DNA of 64,000 nucleotides, taken from positions 1 through 64,000 of the forward strand of contig JACVCB010000019.1 of assembly GCA_016742255.1 (NCBI GenBank), read 5' to 3'. The translations under genes were made by a program, and so were the position numbers. Origin of the DNA: Leptospira sp. Lineage in GTDB: Bacteria; Spirochaetota; Leptospiria; Leptospirales; Leptospiraceae. A model generated the notes under the pieces. It saw only the letters and a program-made list of their open reading frames with translations. It had not been told where the DNA came from and made no database searches. Shown here one piece after another: positions 8,956 through 17,539 of the stretch (the stretch's first letter is position 1; every line of letters begins with the position of its first letter).

Positions 8956-9750
8956 GTGAAATCAAAAAAATTAAATAACGAAACCATCACTGGTATCATT
9001 TTTTTTTCGATTTTAATTTTTGCATTTTTTACGACTGTCATCCAACCAGACAGGCCCACTAAAAAATACCCTTACCGACTATCGTTATTTTATTCACGTA
9101 TTGATGGGATCAAAGAAGGGACAGAAGTAAGAATCCTTGGAATCCAAAAAGGGTATGTTGCCCATATTGACTCAAGGCCACTGATGGATGTTCCTGACAG
9201 ACGGTTCCTTGACCATAACATGGATCATGCGATCGAATTACACATTGCACTCGAAGACCCACTTACTCTTTGGGATAATTATGAAGTGGATTTCCAAACT
9301 GTGACATTATTTTCTGGAAGGATCATCAATATCAACCCAGGTAGTTCTGACGGGAAACGTCCCTTTTTTAAACCTACGTTTCGTGAAGGGGAAAAATCTC
9401 CTGATTACTTACCCTCTGCAAGGTATTTTGATGATTTTTTCAAAGCAACTTCGGCAACGATGGAAGAAAATCGATCAGACCTGAGACAAATCACATTGGA
9501 TTTTCGGTCCATCACCGATAAATTAAACCAAACAGAAGGTACAATTCCCAAAATCATTGGAAGTACTGAGATGTATTATGAACTTCTTGCGACCATCAAA
9601 GACGCAGAAACGATAGGAAAAGAAGGAAGAAGGTATATGGAAAGTTCTAGAAATTTGGAGAACACCATGCCTATTCCATTTTTAATAACAGCCTCGTATT
9701 ACGGCCGTACAACGCCGATTACTGGAAGAAGGATTGGACCACAAGAATAA
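8956..9750 (+). CDS. MCE-family (MlaD-like) lipid transport protein
   Basis: The protein has one N-terminal transmembrane helix (IIFFSILIFAFFTTVI) and then an MCE domain, recognisable as FYSRIDGIKEGTEVRILGIQKGYVAHID. MlaD-like proteins form periplasmic hexamers that carry phospholipid between the inner and outer membranes. After the domain comes an extended, probably helical, tail (about 165-230). The longest frame begins at TTG 8914. I prefer GTG 8956 (VKSKKLNNETI), since it places the helix near the N-terminus, though neither start has a strong ribosome site. No MlaE/MlaF permease or ATPase is adjacent, which is common for leptospiral MCE genes. The stop overlaps the start of the glycosyltransferase by one base. 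Confidence 0.8.
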   Translation: MKSKKLNNETITGIIFFSILIFAFFTTVIQPDRPTKKYPYRLSLFYSRIDGIKEGTEVRILGIQKGYVAHIDSRPLMDVPDRRFLDHNMDHAIELHIALEDPLTLWDNYEVDFQTVTLFSGRIININPGSSDGKRPFFKPTFREGEKSPDYLPSARYFDDFFKATSATMEENRSDLRQITLDFRSITDKLNQTEGTIPKIIGSTEMYYELLATIKDAETIGKEGRRYMESSRNLENTMPIPFLITASYYGRTTPITGRRIGPQE

Positions 9751-10829
9751 TGAAAGTTGCAATTATACATGACTGGCTCACTGGAATGCGAGGAGGAGAA
9801 GTTGTCCTCGATAGTATGTTAAAAGCTTATCCAGAAGCAGATTTGTTTAGTCTTTTTTACTCAAAAGGGAAACTGAATGCAAGAATTGAAAATCGAAAGA
9901 TCACAACAGCCTTCACCAACAACTTACCATTCAAAGAAAAGTACTACAGATATTATTTGCCATTATTTCCAACAGCAATTGAAACATTAGACCTAAAAGG
10001 CTATGATGTTGTGATCAGTTCTTCTCACTGTGTTGCAAAAGGAGTGATCCCTCATCCCGATACATTTCATTTGAGTTATGTTCATAGTCCCATGCGTTAT
10101 GTCTGGGATATGTATTATGATTATTTCCCGGCGAGGAAGGGTTTTAAATTTTTTCTATTACAATCCATTGCCAATTACCTCCGCACCTGGGATGCTGCTT
10201 CAGCAAACCGTGTGGATTATTTTACATGTAACTCGCATTTTGTGGGAAGACGGATTCAAAAGTACTACCGACGAGATTATAAAATCATTTATCCTCCATG
10301 TTTGCCCCAAGACTTTCGAGTGCATGACAATTCCAAAGATGATTATTATCTGATGGTATCTGCCTTTGCACCTTATAAAAAAATTGACTTGGCCATCGAA
10401 GCCTTCCGTGAAAATGGAAAACCTCTCATCCTTGTAGGTGGGGGGCAGGAAGAGGGGAAACTCACGAAAAATCTTCCAAAAAATATCCTTTGGAAAAAAG
10501 GGTTACCTCGCCAGGAAGTCGTAGAACTCTACAAAAAGGCACGTGGGTTCATTTTTCCAGGAATGGAAGACTTTGGGATCACACCAGTGGAATCCCAGGC
10601 TTACGCCACTCCGGTCATCGCCTATGGAAAGGGTGGGGCACTCGAGTCGGTAAAAGATGGCAAAACTGGTGTCTTTTTTGAAGAACAGACAGTAAAATCC
10701 TTAAACGATGCCATCAAACGGGCAGAAAAAATCCAATTCAAACGTTGGGATTTCCAAAATTCCATCAATCGATTCACGGAAGAAAAATTCGTAAGCGAAA
10801 TTCGAAAGGTAGTCGATAGACATAAATAG
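9750..10829 (+). CDS. Glycosyltransferase family 4 protein
   Basis: The 359-residue GT-B enzyme has an N-terminal acceptor domain starting KVAIIHDWLTGMRGGEVVL and a C-terminal nucleotide-sugar domain. It has a PAPYKKIDLAIEAF-like segment (AFAPYKKIDLAIEAF) and the EX7E motif region PGMEDFGITPVESQAYATPVIA (split here at GMEDFG and PVESQA). It should transfer a sugar, often mannose in this subfamily, from an activated donor to a lipid- or glycan-linked acceptor at the cytoplasmic membrane face. The start ATG overlaps the stop of the MCE gene. It ends 21 bases before flbD, so it could be transcribed into the flagellar unit, but nothing shows a flagellar role. Confidence 0.85.
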   Translation: MKVAIIHDWLTGMRGGEVVLDSMLKAYPEADLFSLFYSKGKLNARIENRKITTAFTNNLPFKEKYYRYYLPLFPTAIETLDLKGYDVVISSSHCVAKGVIPHPDTFHLSYVHSPMRYVWDMYYDYFPARKGFKFFLLQSIANYLRTWDAASANRVDYFTCNSHFVGRRIQKYYRRDYKIIYPPCLPQDFRVHDNSKDDYYLMVSAFAPYKKIDLAIEAFRENGKPLILVGGGQEEGKLTKNLPKNILWKKGLPRQEVVELYKKARGFIFPGMEDFGITPVESQAYATPVIAYGKGGALESVKDGKTGVFFEEQTVKSLNDAIKRAEKIQFKRWDFQNSINRFTEEKFVSEIRKVVDRHK

Positions 10830-10850
10830 AAATCTCTGAAGGGGGATCTC

Positions 10851-11069
10851 TTGGTCATTTTACACCGACTCAAAGGGGCTGAATTTGTTCTCAATGCAGA
10901 TTTGATTGAGACTATTGAAGCCAATCCAGATACGATCATCACTCTTGTGAATGAAAAGAAATTCATTGTACAAGAGTCTGTTGCGGATGTTGTGGAAAAG
11001 GTAATCACTTACCAAACAAGAATCCACAACCTGCCTCGAGTGAGTGATAGAAGGCCTGAGGAAACATAA
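10851..11069 (+). CDS. flbD: FlbD family flagellar protein
   Basis: The 72-residue protein matches the short FlbD-like family found with motA/motB in spirochaetes and Gram-positive bacteria. The N-terminus VILHRLKGAEFVLNADLIETIE and the centre DTIITLVNEKKFIVQES are characteristic. Its exact function is not established, but it is always encoded with flagellar motor genes. It is not the Caulobacter sigma54 activator that shares the name. The start is TTG at 10851, decided by a strong GAAGGGGGA ribosome site at 10838-10846. It leads directly into motA with a 3-base gap, forming the first gene of the flagellar operon. Confidence 0.9.
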   Translation: MVILHRLKGAEFVLNADLIETIEANPDTIITLVNEKKFIVQESVADVVEKVITYQTRIHNLPRVSDRRPEET

Positions 11070-11072
11070 GAA

Positions 11073-11855
11073 ATGGATATAGCTACAGTCATTGGTTTGG
11101 CCCTAGGAGCGGCCTTGATGTTATTAGGGGTGGTTTCAGGGGGTCTTGCATTAACAGACCTTATCGATATTCCCTCGGTAATGATTACATTTGGTGGAGC
11201 TGCGGCTGCCACGATCATTTCATTTCCTTGGACATCCACCATTGGTGTGGGTGCGGTGACGAAAAAAGCCTTCCAAAATCCACCTTCAGATTTACCTGGT
11301 CTCATCACGACACTCGTTAGTTTCTCTGAAAAAGCACGTCGCGAAGGTTTACTTGCCTTAGAAGATGATATCAACGAATTACCGGAAGAATTTTTAAAGA
11401 AAGGAATCCAACTCGTAGTGGATGGAACGGATCCCGAACTTGTCCGTAACATCATGGAAACAGAAATTGGAAACACTGCATCACGTCATGCTTATGGTCG
11501 TGGTTGGTGGGATGCTTACGCTGGTTTTGCGCCAGGGTTCGGGATGCTTGGGACCCTTGTGGGTCTTGTGGGGATGTTAAAGAACTTAGGTGGTGGGGAT
11601 GCGAGTGCCATTGGACAAGGTATGGCGACAGCTCTTATTACAACATTATACGGATCTCTTGCACAGAACTTATTTGCGGCACCTGTGGTAAGGAAGTTAA
11701 CACGTAGATCAGAAGATGAACTTGTGATCAAACAAGTTATGGTGGAAGGTACATTATCAATCCAATCAGGTGATAACCCAAGGATTGTAAAAGAGAAACT
11801 TGCGAGTTTCTTAACTCCAGCAGAACGTGTTGCCTTAAAAGATGATGGAGATTAA
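11073..11855 (+). CDS. motA: Flagellar motor stator protein MotA
   Basis: The 260-residue protein has four transmembrane helices (about 5-22, 34-52, 150-172, 182-205) and the typical MotA signature. The pattern includes GGAAAATIISFP near the second helix, SFSEKARREGLLALE in the cytoplasmic loop, and AYAGFAPGFGMLGTLVGLVGML in the third helix. With MotB it makes the ion channel that drives the periplasmic flagella of spirochaetes. Ion specificity (proton or sodium) cannot be decided from this alone. It sits between flbD and motB with gaps of 3 and 9 bases, a compact operon. Confidence 0.96.
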   Translation: MDIATVIGLALGAALMLLGVVSGGLALTDLIDIPSVMITFGGAAAATIISFPWTSTIGVGAVTKKAFQNPPSDLPGLITTLVSFSEKARREGLLALEDDINELPEEFLKKGIQLVVDGTDPELVRNIMETEIGNTASRHAYGRGWWDAYAGFAPGFGMLGTLVGLVGMLKNLGGGDASAIGQGMATALITTLYGSLAQNLFAAPVVRKLTRRSEDELVIKQVMVEGTLSIQSGDNPRIVKEKLASFLTPAERVALKDDGD

Positions 11856-11864
11856 TCCTTAACC

Positions 11865-12698
11865 ATGGCTTCCAAAAAAGAAAAATGCCCTGAGTGTATC
11901 CAAAAAGTTCCCGAGTTCATGGCAACTTACGGGGACATGGTGACACTTCTCCTTTGTTTCTTTATCCTTCTGTATACAACAGGGAAAACAGATGCAAAGG
12001 AAATGCAAATCATTCTCTCGGCATTTAAATCCACCACAGGATTTTTCACTGGTGGACAAACATTATCAAAAGGTTCATTGGAAGAGATGGGAATGCAAAT
12101 TGAATCTTTGCCTTCCCAAGTAGTAGGTCGTAACTTATCCAAATCTAAAAAAGATGCACAAGAAGTATTCAAACCAGAAGTAGAAGCTGGAAAGGTGCGT
12201 ATTTCGGAAAACGAAAGAGGTCTTGTGATATCTCTTGTAGGTGCTGATTATTTTTATCCAGGGTCAGCCATCCTAACGCCTGCTATCCGAGAAACGTTAA
12301 GAAAAGCTGCAGGTCTTATCAAGGGACTCGAACGTTTTGTGCGAGTAGAAGGGCATAGTGATGATGATGCTGTGAATCCAGTGAGTCGTCCTGGTCGTGA
12401 AGAAAGAGAATATATCAATAACTGGGATTTGGCGGGAGCTAGGGCGGTGAACGCCACTGTATTTATGATCAATGCAGAAGAAATTGAGCCTAGTTGGTTC
12501 CAAGCAGTAAGTTTTGGATCCTACAGACCTCTTGTGTTGGAAAATGAAGGTACACCAGAAGCAAAGGCTTTTAACAGAAGAGTGGATATCATCATTTTAA
12601 CTGAGAAGTCTACAAAACGAGGACCAGGAGAAAGTAAATACGGACTTCCTGATACTCGTTTGCCGAACACTGAAACAAATGTAGAAGGAGAATTTTAA
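11865..12698 (+). CDS. motB: Flagellar motor stator protein MotB
   Basis: The 277-residue protein has one transmembrane helix (about 24-44) with the essential channel aspartate in TYGDMVTLLLCFFILLYTT. The periplasmic C-terminal half is an OmpA/MotB peptidoglycan-binding domain: YFYPGSAILTPAIRETLRKAA, VRVEGHSDDD, and FNRRVDIIILTEK. It anchors the stator to the cell wall next to the motor. A plug or linker region separates helix and domain (about 60-115). It is followed after one base by fliL. Length and order are those expected for spirochaetes. Confidence 0.95.
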   Translation: MASKKEKCPECIQKVPEFMATYGDMVTLLLCFFILLYTTGKTDAKEMQIILSAFKSTTGFFTGGQTLSKGSLEEMGMQIESLPSQVVGRNLSKSKKDAQEVFKPEVEAGKVRISENERGLVISLVGADYFYPGSAILTPAIRETLRKAAGLIKGLERFVRVEGHSDDDAVNPVSRPGREEREYINNWDLAGARAVNATVFMINAEEIEPSWFQAVSFGSYRPLVLENEGTPEAKAFNRRVDIIILTEKSTKRGPGESKYGLPDTRLPNTETNVEGEF

Positions 12699-12699
12699 C

Positions 12700-13227
12700 A
12701 TGGGTGACCGTGAAGTAGATGAAGAAGAAGGTGGGTTAGCCGAAGGTAGTTCCGCCTCTGCTGGGATGTCCCCCATTGTCAAATGGTTATTGTACATCGC
12801 TGCGGCCATTTTTGGAATTATCATTGTAACCGTAATATCGATGTTTGTTGCTCAGAAAACAGCAACAAGTGTTTTCAAACAACAAAAGAATATCTCACTT
12901 GTGAAAGCTCCACCTCCTTTGGAAGTTTACACATTTCAGGAAGAGTTCCGAGTGAATACTTCTGATGTTGGAGAGTCACACTTTGTGAAGTTAAAGATGT
13001 CTCTTGGATTTGAATCAGGCCAACCAGCACTTTCTGCAGAACTTGCAGCTCGTGTGGCTCAAATGCAGAACATCATCAACTTGGTGATAGCTCGTAAGAC
13101 AAAAGATGATCTAAAATCCATTACGAACCAATTGGATTTGCGTGAGGAAATCAAAGCCCACTTAAATCACATTTTGACAAATGGAAAAATCAAAGAGGTT
13201 TACTTTACCGAGTTCTTGGTAAACTAG
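12700..13227 (+). CDS. fliL: Flagellar basal-body protein FliL
   Basis: The 175-residue protein has an acidic cytoplasmic N-terminus (DREVDEEEGG), one transmembrane helix (about 30-52) and a periplasmic FliL domain. The domain ends in a conserved pattern: LREEIKAHLNHILTNGKIKEVYFTEFLVN. FliL surrounds the stator and helps it produce torque, and in spirochaetes it affects periplasmic flagella orientation. It is the last flagellar gene here. In many bacteria fliM follows, but here kdsB begins 4 bases later, so the remaining switch genes must lie elsewhere. Confidence 0.93.
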   Translation: MGDREVDEEEGGLAEGSSASAGMSPIVKWLLYIAAAIFGIIIVTVISMFVAQKTATSVFKQQKNISLVKAPPPLEVYTFQEEFRVNTSDVGESHFVKLKMSLGFESGQPALSAELAARVAQMQNIINLVIARKTKDDLKSITNQLDLREEIKAHLNHILTNGKIKEVYFTEFLVN

Positions 13228-13231
13228 GACT

Positions 13232-13972
13232 ATGTCCGACCAGATTCTCGGTGTGATTCCTGCGCGTTACGCGAGCACACGATTTCCAGGAAAACCACTG
13301 GCCCTCATTGGAACAAAACCAATGATCCAGTGGACTTATACCCATGCATCAAAATCAAAGTCTTTCCACCGTTTGGTGGTAGCAACGGATGACAAACGAA
13401 TCCATGATATTGTATTAGGATTTGGAGGGGAGTCTGTTCTTACAAGTCCCGACCATCCGACGGGAACTGATCGTATCATTGAAGTCGCAGAAAACTTTCC
13501 TAGTTACGGAATCATCGTAAATATCCAGGGTGATGAACCAGGAATGGAAACAGACCTCATCGATGGTGTGGTGAATTTAAAAACCAAACACCGCAATTGG
13601 GAAATGACTACTGCTGCTGTTCCTTTTTCTCCTTCTGAAGATCCGAAAGATCCTAACAAAGTAAAGGTGGTCTTCGACAGAAACTCGAGAGCCAATTATT
13701 TTTCTCGTTCTCCTATCCCTGCTTCCTTTAAAGGTGATGCCAAATACCACCGTCATCTTGGTATCTATGCGTATGAACGTGATTTTTTAATGTCCTATAA
13801 CCAATTGCCTCCTTCTGATTGGGAAATGTTTGAGTCATTGGAACAACTCCGTGCTTTGCAGAATGGTGGAACGATAGGAGTGTTTCTTGCAGAGAAAGCC
13901 AATTTGGGAGTGGATTCTCCTGCTGATTTAGAAGTGGTGAAAAGAGAGTTCCAAGAGAAAGGTCTGATTTAG
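13232..13972 (+). CDS. kdsB: 3-deoxy-manno-octulosonate cytidylyltransferase
   Basis: This enzyme activates Kdo as CMP-Kdo for the inner core of lipopolysaccharide. The 246-residue protein begins GVIPARYASTRFPGKPL, the signature of the family. It contains NIQGDEPGMETDLID (metal and nucleotide site), YFSRSPIP and YHRHLGIYAYERDFL, which are specific to KdsB rather than to other cytidylyltransferases. It is the last intact gene of the plus-strand run that starts with the MCE gene, and follows fliL by 4 bases. Its presence supports an LPS-bearing diderm, as expected for Leptospira and not for Borrelia or Treponema. Confidence 0.95.
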   Translation: MSDQILGVIPARYASTRFPGKPLALIGTKPMIQWTYTHASKSKSFHRLVVATDDKRIHDIVLGFGGESVLTSPDHPTGTDRIIEVAENFPSYGIIVNIQGDEPGMETDLIDGVVNLKTKHRNWEMTTAAVPFSPSEDPKDPNKVKVVFDRNSRANYFSRSPIPASFKGDAKYHRHLGIYAYERDFLMSYNQLPPSDWEMFESLEQLRALQNGGTIGVFLAEKANLGVDSPADLEVVKREFQEKGLI

Positions 13973-14231
13973 TCCATGGAAAACAACATTTGCTTTGTCT
14001 TGTGTTGCCGCGATACAAGCACCCATCATTATGATGAGTCAAAACAGACAAGAGGTGAAAGATAGAATTCGTTCAGAGAATGATTACAAAATTAATCTAA
14101 AATCTGAAATTGAAATCAGAACCTTACATGAAAAAGTGGATCATCTTTTACTGGACCAATGGTCAAAAATGATGAAAATCCAAGCGATTCAAATCGAAAT
14201 TCTCAGCGAAATTCGAAGTAAAATCAGATAA
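13968..14231 (+). pseudogene. C-terminal remnant of a DUF1003 membrane protein
   Basis: The frame opens right after an in-frame TGA at 13965 and reads FSPWKTTFALSCVAAIQAP, then IIMMSQNRQEVKDRIR, then a charged helix with LHEKVDHLL and IQIEILSEIRSKIR. This matches the second membrane helix, the MSQNRQ motif and the coiled-coil tail of DUF1003 proteins, which are usually about 170 residues. The first helix and the N-terminal part are missing; the sequence before it is the end of kdsB. The only start in frame is a TTG at 13995, inside the membrane helix, with no clear ribosome site. A decayed fragment is the simplest reading; a short expressed peptide of 78 residues is the alternative. Confidence 0.55.
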
Positions 14232-14264
14232 GGTTCTGAAACTTCATTTTATCATGTAATTCTC

Positions 14265-15965
14265 TTAGTTGTTATTTCGCATCCCTCGCGAAATGTATTC
14301 ATACAAAAATTCACCAGTGATCACACCTGGGATGATGACTTTTTGTGCACCGTCAGCGACTAACTTTTTAGCTTCACCCGGTTCATCACTCGTCAAAATG
14401 ATTTTAGCATTCGGTGCTAATTTGCTAAGAGTGGAAAGCAAACGGTTGTTATTTGTTCCTTTGAGAAAGGAATCAGAGATGGTACAAATGACCATCGAAG
14501 CATCATGAAGCCCGATATGAGATAAGGAATCAGGATGAGCAAGGTCAGCATACGCCCATTGGAACCCTTTGTTCGTGAGTTCGTCTTTGAAAGCAGGGTT
14601 GTAGTCAGCAATGATGATCCGTTTGATGAGGGATGGTGATAAGTCTTCTAAGTATTCTACAAAGGCACGGGCAATCCGAAAGTATCCTAGGACTATGATG
14701 TCTCGCACCATTCCATCTCCATGACCACCGTGTCCACCATGACCGGCTTTCTCTTCTTTACTAGCGTCTTCCGTTTGGTCTGAGATTCCCACGCGAGCGA
14801 GTAATCGTTCGAAAGTAGCTGCAATATTATGGTTAAACATAATGATATAAGTAGATAGAACAGAGGCAATGATGGTTGAAGTTAAAATGACTGCTTGTAA
14901 TTTCGGAGTGATGTGTTCGAAACCAGCACCTAACGCTAAGATTACGAGGGAGAATTCAGATATCTGAGCAAGGTTTAGTGCCGTAAGAAACCCATTCCTT
15001 ACACCTTTGTTTAGTTTGATGATGACTGGGGCAATGGTGATCATCCTAACAAATAACATGAGTGCGATAATCGCAGCAGATAACCCAATCACTTCTAAAC
15101 TGGGAAGCGGAACTTTTAATCCAAGAGCCACAAAAAAGAGAGTCACAAAAAAATCTCGGATACCAATTAGTTTGGAAATCACATCGGCACCATAAGGAAA
15201 AGCTGCAATACTCATACCTGCAACAAGTGCTCCCATTTCCTTGGAAAGACCCGCTTCTCCAGCGATCCCACAAACTAAAAAACACCACATAATTGATGTT
15301 AGAAGTATTAATTCCGGGCTACTGGCACATGCTTTGTATAACTTAGCTAAGACATAACGGCTGACACTAAAACTAAACGCAATCAGTAGTACAATGATTC
15401 CAACAGAAGATAGAATTTTTAAAATTTCAGGGTTGTTTAGGTTGGGTTGTACACCCATAAACAATATGGCCCATATGTCTTGGAAAACCAAAACCCCAAC
15501 GGTTAATTTACCTGAGAGAGTGTTGATCTCTACCTTGTCTTGCAATAATTTAACAACAATTAACGTCGAACTTAAGGAGAGAGCAACGGCAATATAAAGA
15601 AGGTCAAATTTTTCAGAACCAATAGAAAGTCCAAAAAATGGAAATACAGAATATACAAAAGCAACAGATAAAGTGAATTGTAAGATACCGAGTGTGAACA
15701 TCGCCTTTCCCATTTTAGCGAGTTCCGCAAGATTGATCTCAAGACCAATGATGAAAAGAAGTAAGATGAGTCCAATTTCGGAAATGAGTTCAATACTTGC
15801 TTCGTTGGTAACGAGTTCAAATCCCATCTCTTTCCCAAGCATCGCACCACCGATAATGTAACCTAAGATTAACGGTTGTTTGAGAATGCGAGCAATATGA
15901 CTCAAAACTGTAGCAAATATAATACTGAGACCAATGTCTTGTAAAAGTGACTCTTCCCCGTGCAT
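14265..15965 (-). CDS. CPA2 family cation:proton antiporter with TrkA-N domain
   Basis: The 566-residue protein begins with a KefB/CPA2-type transporter of about 12 helices (residues 8-385). Conserved parts include RILKQPLILGYIIGGAMLG, SEIGLILLLFIIGLEI and GLSKEMGALVAGMSIA. A short histidine-rich linker follows (near 405-415, GHGGHGGHGDG). The C-terminal TrkA-N nucleotide-binding domain starts DIIVLGYFRIARAF and continues to about 560. It should exchange K+ or Na+ for H+ at the inner membrane, gated by NAD(H) or another ligand. The glycine motif is GYFRIA, less canonical than GxGxxG, so nucleotide binding is uncertain. An AAGAAGG ribosome site precedes the ATG. It is monocistronic as far as seen. 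Confidence 0.88.
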   Translation of the reverse strand: MHGEESLLQDIGLSIIFATVLSHIARILKQPLILGYIIGGAMLGKEMGFELVTNEASIELISEIGLILLLFIIGLEINLAELAKMGKAMFTLGILQFTLSVAFVYSVFPFFGLSIGSEKFDLLYIAVALSLSSTLIVVKLLQDKVEINTLSGKLTVGVLVFQDIWAILFMGVQPNLNNPEILKILSSVGIIVLLIAFSFSVSRYVLAKLYKACASSPELILLTSIMWCFLVCGIAGEAGLSKEMGALVAGMSIAAFPYGADVISKLIGIRDFFVTLFFVALGLKVPLPSLEVIGLSAAIIALMLFVRMITIAPVIIKLNKGVRNGFLTALNLAQISEFSLVILALGAGFEHITPKLQAVILTSTIIASVLSTYIIMFNHNIAATFERLLARVGISDQTEDASKEEKAGHGGHGGHGDGMVRDIIVLGYFRIARAFVEYLEDLSPSLIKRIIIADYNPAFKDELTNKGFQWAYADLAHPDSLSHIGLHDASMVICTISDSFLKGTNNNRLLSTLSKLAPNAKIILTSDEPGEAKKLVADGAQKVIIPGVITGEFLYEYISRGMRNNN

Positions 15966-16042
15966 AGATACCTTCTTTAGGGAAAATTTTAGGAATTCAG
16001 TGAGATGTGAAAGTCGTTTTTTTTTCTACATAAGAAATACGA

Positions 16043-17539
16043 CTAAGGAGAAGGAGAATTTTGCAAAAAAGTTGCTGTAGATGCTTGGAAGTTGGCAACT
16101 GCGACATGATGATCGTACAATGCCTTAATTTCACGCACGGCTGCTTCCGCACTTGTCTGTTCGCGAATATTCACAAATAAAAGTGTAGAATCTCCCAAAG
16201 CAAAACGTTCCCGTTCCATCTCTTCTAGTTTTCTGGCAAGTTCTACTTCATTTTGTGTGACGTTCACTCGTTTGGCTGAAGCAATGACTTCTGAGATTGC
16301 GTCTTGTACTTCGGTTTTGATTTTGTCTTTTGAAAATTGTAATTCTTGGTCAAGTTGGGCAATTTTTGCTTCTGCCGCTCCAATCATCCCACGAGGCCTT
16401 CTTGTTTGGATGGGGACATTCAAGACAAGTGAAGCTTCTAGTTCTGGTTTAGACCTTGTGACTGAACCCGGCCCTAAGTCCTGAGATCCTGCGACTACCA
16501 AATCCACTTGCGGTTTGAGTGAGTTATAACCCATGTCTTGGTCCACTCGAGCTTTCTCTCGTTTGAATTCATAGTCTTGGATTTCTGGTCGGAACTTCCA
16601 TGCGAGTTTAATACTTTTGTCTAATTCAAGAACTTTGTAATCGATGGGTTTTGGAAATCCTATGGGTAATCTGTCTGTTGATGGTAAAATTAAATTTCCA
16701 TCCGCAGCACGTAAGAACAATGACAAGTCAATTGCTGCTTTTTGCATTTCACGTTCCGCTGAAACGAATTGTGATTCCCTTTGTAAAATGGCGCGGTCAT
16801 TTTCTGTACCTTCCATTTTGGGAATATCACCTAACTTGATTCTTTGGGCTATTTGTTGTTGTCTGTTCTTTGCAATCTCTAACAAGTCTTTGTTGACCAA
16901 GTATTCTTGGCCACTTGCAACCCATTTCCAATACCGTTTGGTTGCTTCTTTGATTACTTCAATTTTTAACTTTTGGATTGATAACTCAGCAAGTTTTCGA
17001 TCAATGTCTGCTTTCCTAAGGTCGGCTCTGTTTTTATCAATCTCACGATTTCTCATGAGTGGAACAACAGCACCAGCTCTTACTTCTCCATAATCATTGG
17101 TTTCTCTTCGACCGTCATAAACAGGAAATTTTCCACGACCAATGCGGTATCCAGCAAAAAAAGATGTCCCACCAAGTGGAGTTGGTTTTTCGAACACAGT
17201 GTCCGCTCCATTATTAGTGTAATATCCAATTGGTTTGGTTGTACCCATAGCTTTGAATTGTAAATCAAAAGCACCTTCAGCTGCTAAATAATTGTATTCT
17301 GTTTCTGTTAATAGTTTTTCAGCAGCTAGGACAAGGGGATAGGATTTTTCAACAGACCTTAATAGTTCTGAAAGAGTTAATACTCCTGGTTGTTGGTTGA
17401 TATAATCTTGTGTGTAAATGTTGGGTCCATGTAAGGATTCGAACGGATCTTTTGTTGGATCCGCTTCCAATAAAAAAGAAAAAAACATCCCAAATGGGCA
17501 TAACAACGCCAATAAAAATCGATTTAATAGCGTTTTCAT
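16043..17539 (-). CDS. TolC-family outer membrane efflux protein
   Basis: The 498-residue protein has a signal peptide (FLLALLCPFGMFFSFLLEA) and the two repeated helical regions of outer membrane efflux proteins. The first is LTLSELLRSVEKSYPLVLAAEKLL, and coiled-coil arms such as LAELSIQKLKIEVIKEATKRYW follow. The second half has LAWKFRPEIQDYEFKREKARVDQD and LEASLVLNVPIQ before the last coiled coil. It should form a trimeric channel through the outer membrane. It overlaps the HlyD gene by 4 bases (ATGA) and is the third gene of the ABC-HlyD-TolC unit, so it is the exit duct of that exporter. Confidence 0.9.
   Translation of the reverse strand: MKTLLNRFLLALLCPFGMFFSFLLEADPTKDPFESLHGPNIYTQDYINQQPGVLTLSELLRSVEKSYPLVLAAEKLLTETEYNYLAAEGAFDLQFKAMGTTKPIGYYTNNGADTVFEKPTPLGGTSFFAGYRIGRGKFPVYDGRRETNDYGEVRAGAVVPLMRNREIDKNRADLRKADIDRKLAELSIQKLKIEVIKEATKRYWKWVASGQEYLVNKDLLEIAKNRQQQIAQRIKLGDIPKMEGTENDRAILQRESQFVSAEREMQKAAIDLSLFLRAADGNLILPSTDRLPIGFPKPIDYKVLELDKSIKLAWKFRPEIQDYEFKREKARVDQDMGYNSLKPQVDLVVAGSQDLGPGSVTRSKPELEASLVLNVPIQTRRPRGMIGAAEAKIAQLDQELQFSKDKIKTEVQDAISEVIASAKRVNVTQNEVELARKLEEMERERFALGDSTLLFVNIREQTSAEAAVREIKALYDHHVAVANFQASTATFLQNSPSP

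Noticed and set aside
11009..11476. Open frame antisense to motA (155 codons)
   Set aside because: Serine/proline-rich reading typical of the reverse strand of a membrane protein gene; no ribosome site or family.
16012..16044. Inverted repeat AGTCGT/ACGACT at the end of the TolC gene
   Set aside because: It overlaps the stop codon, has a long A-rich loop and no T-run on the transcribed side, so it is not a convincing terminator.
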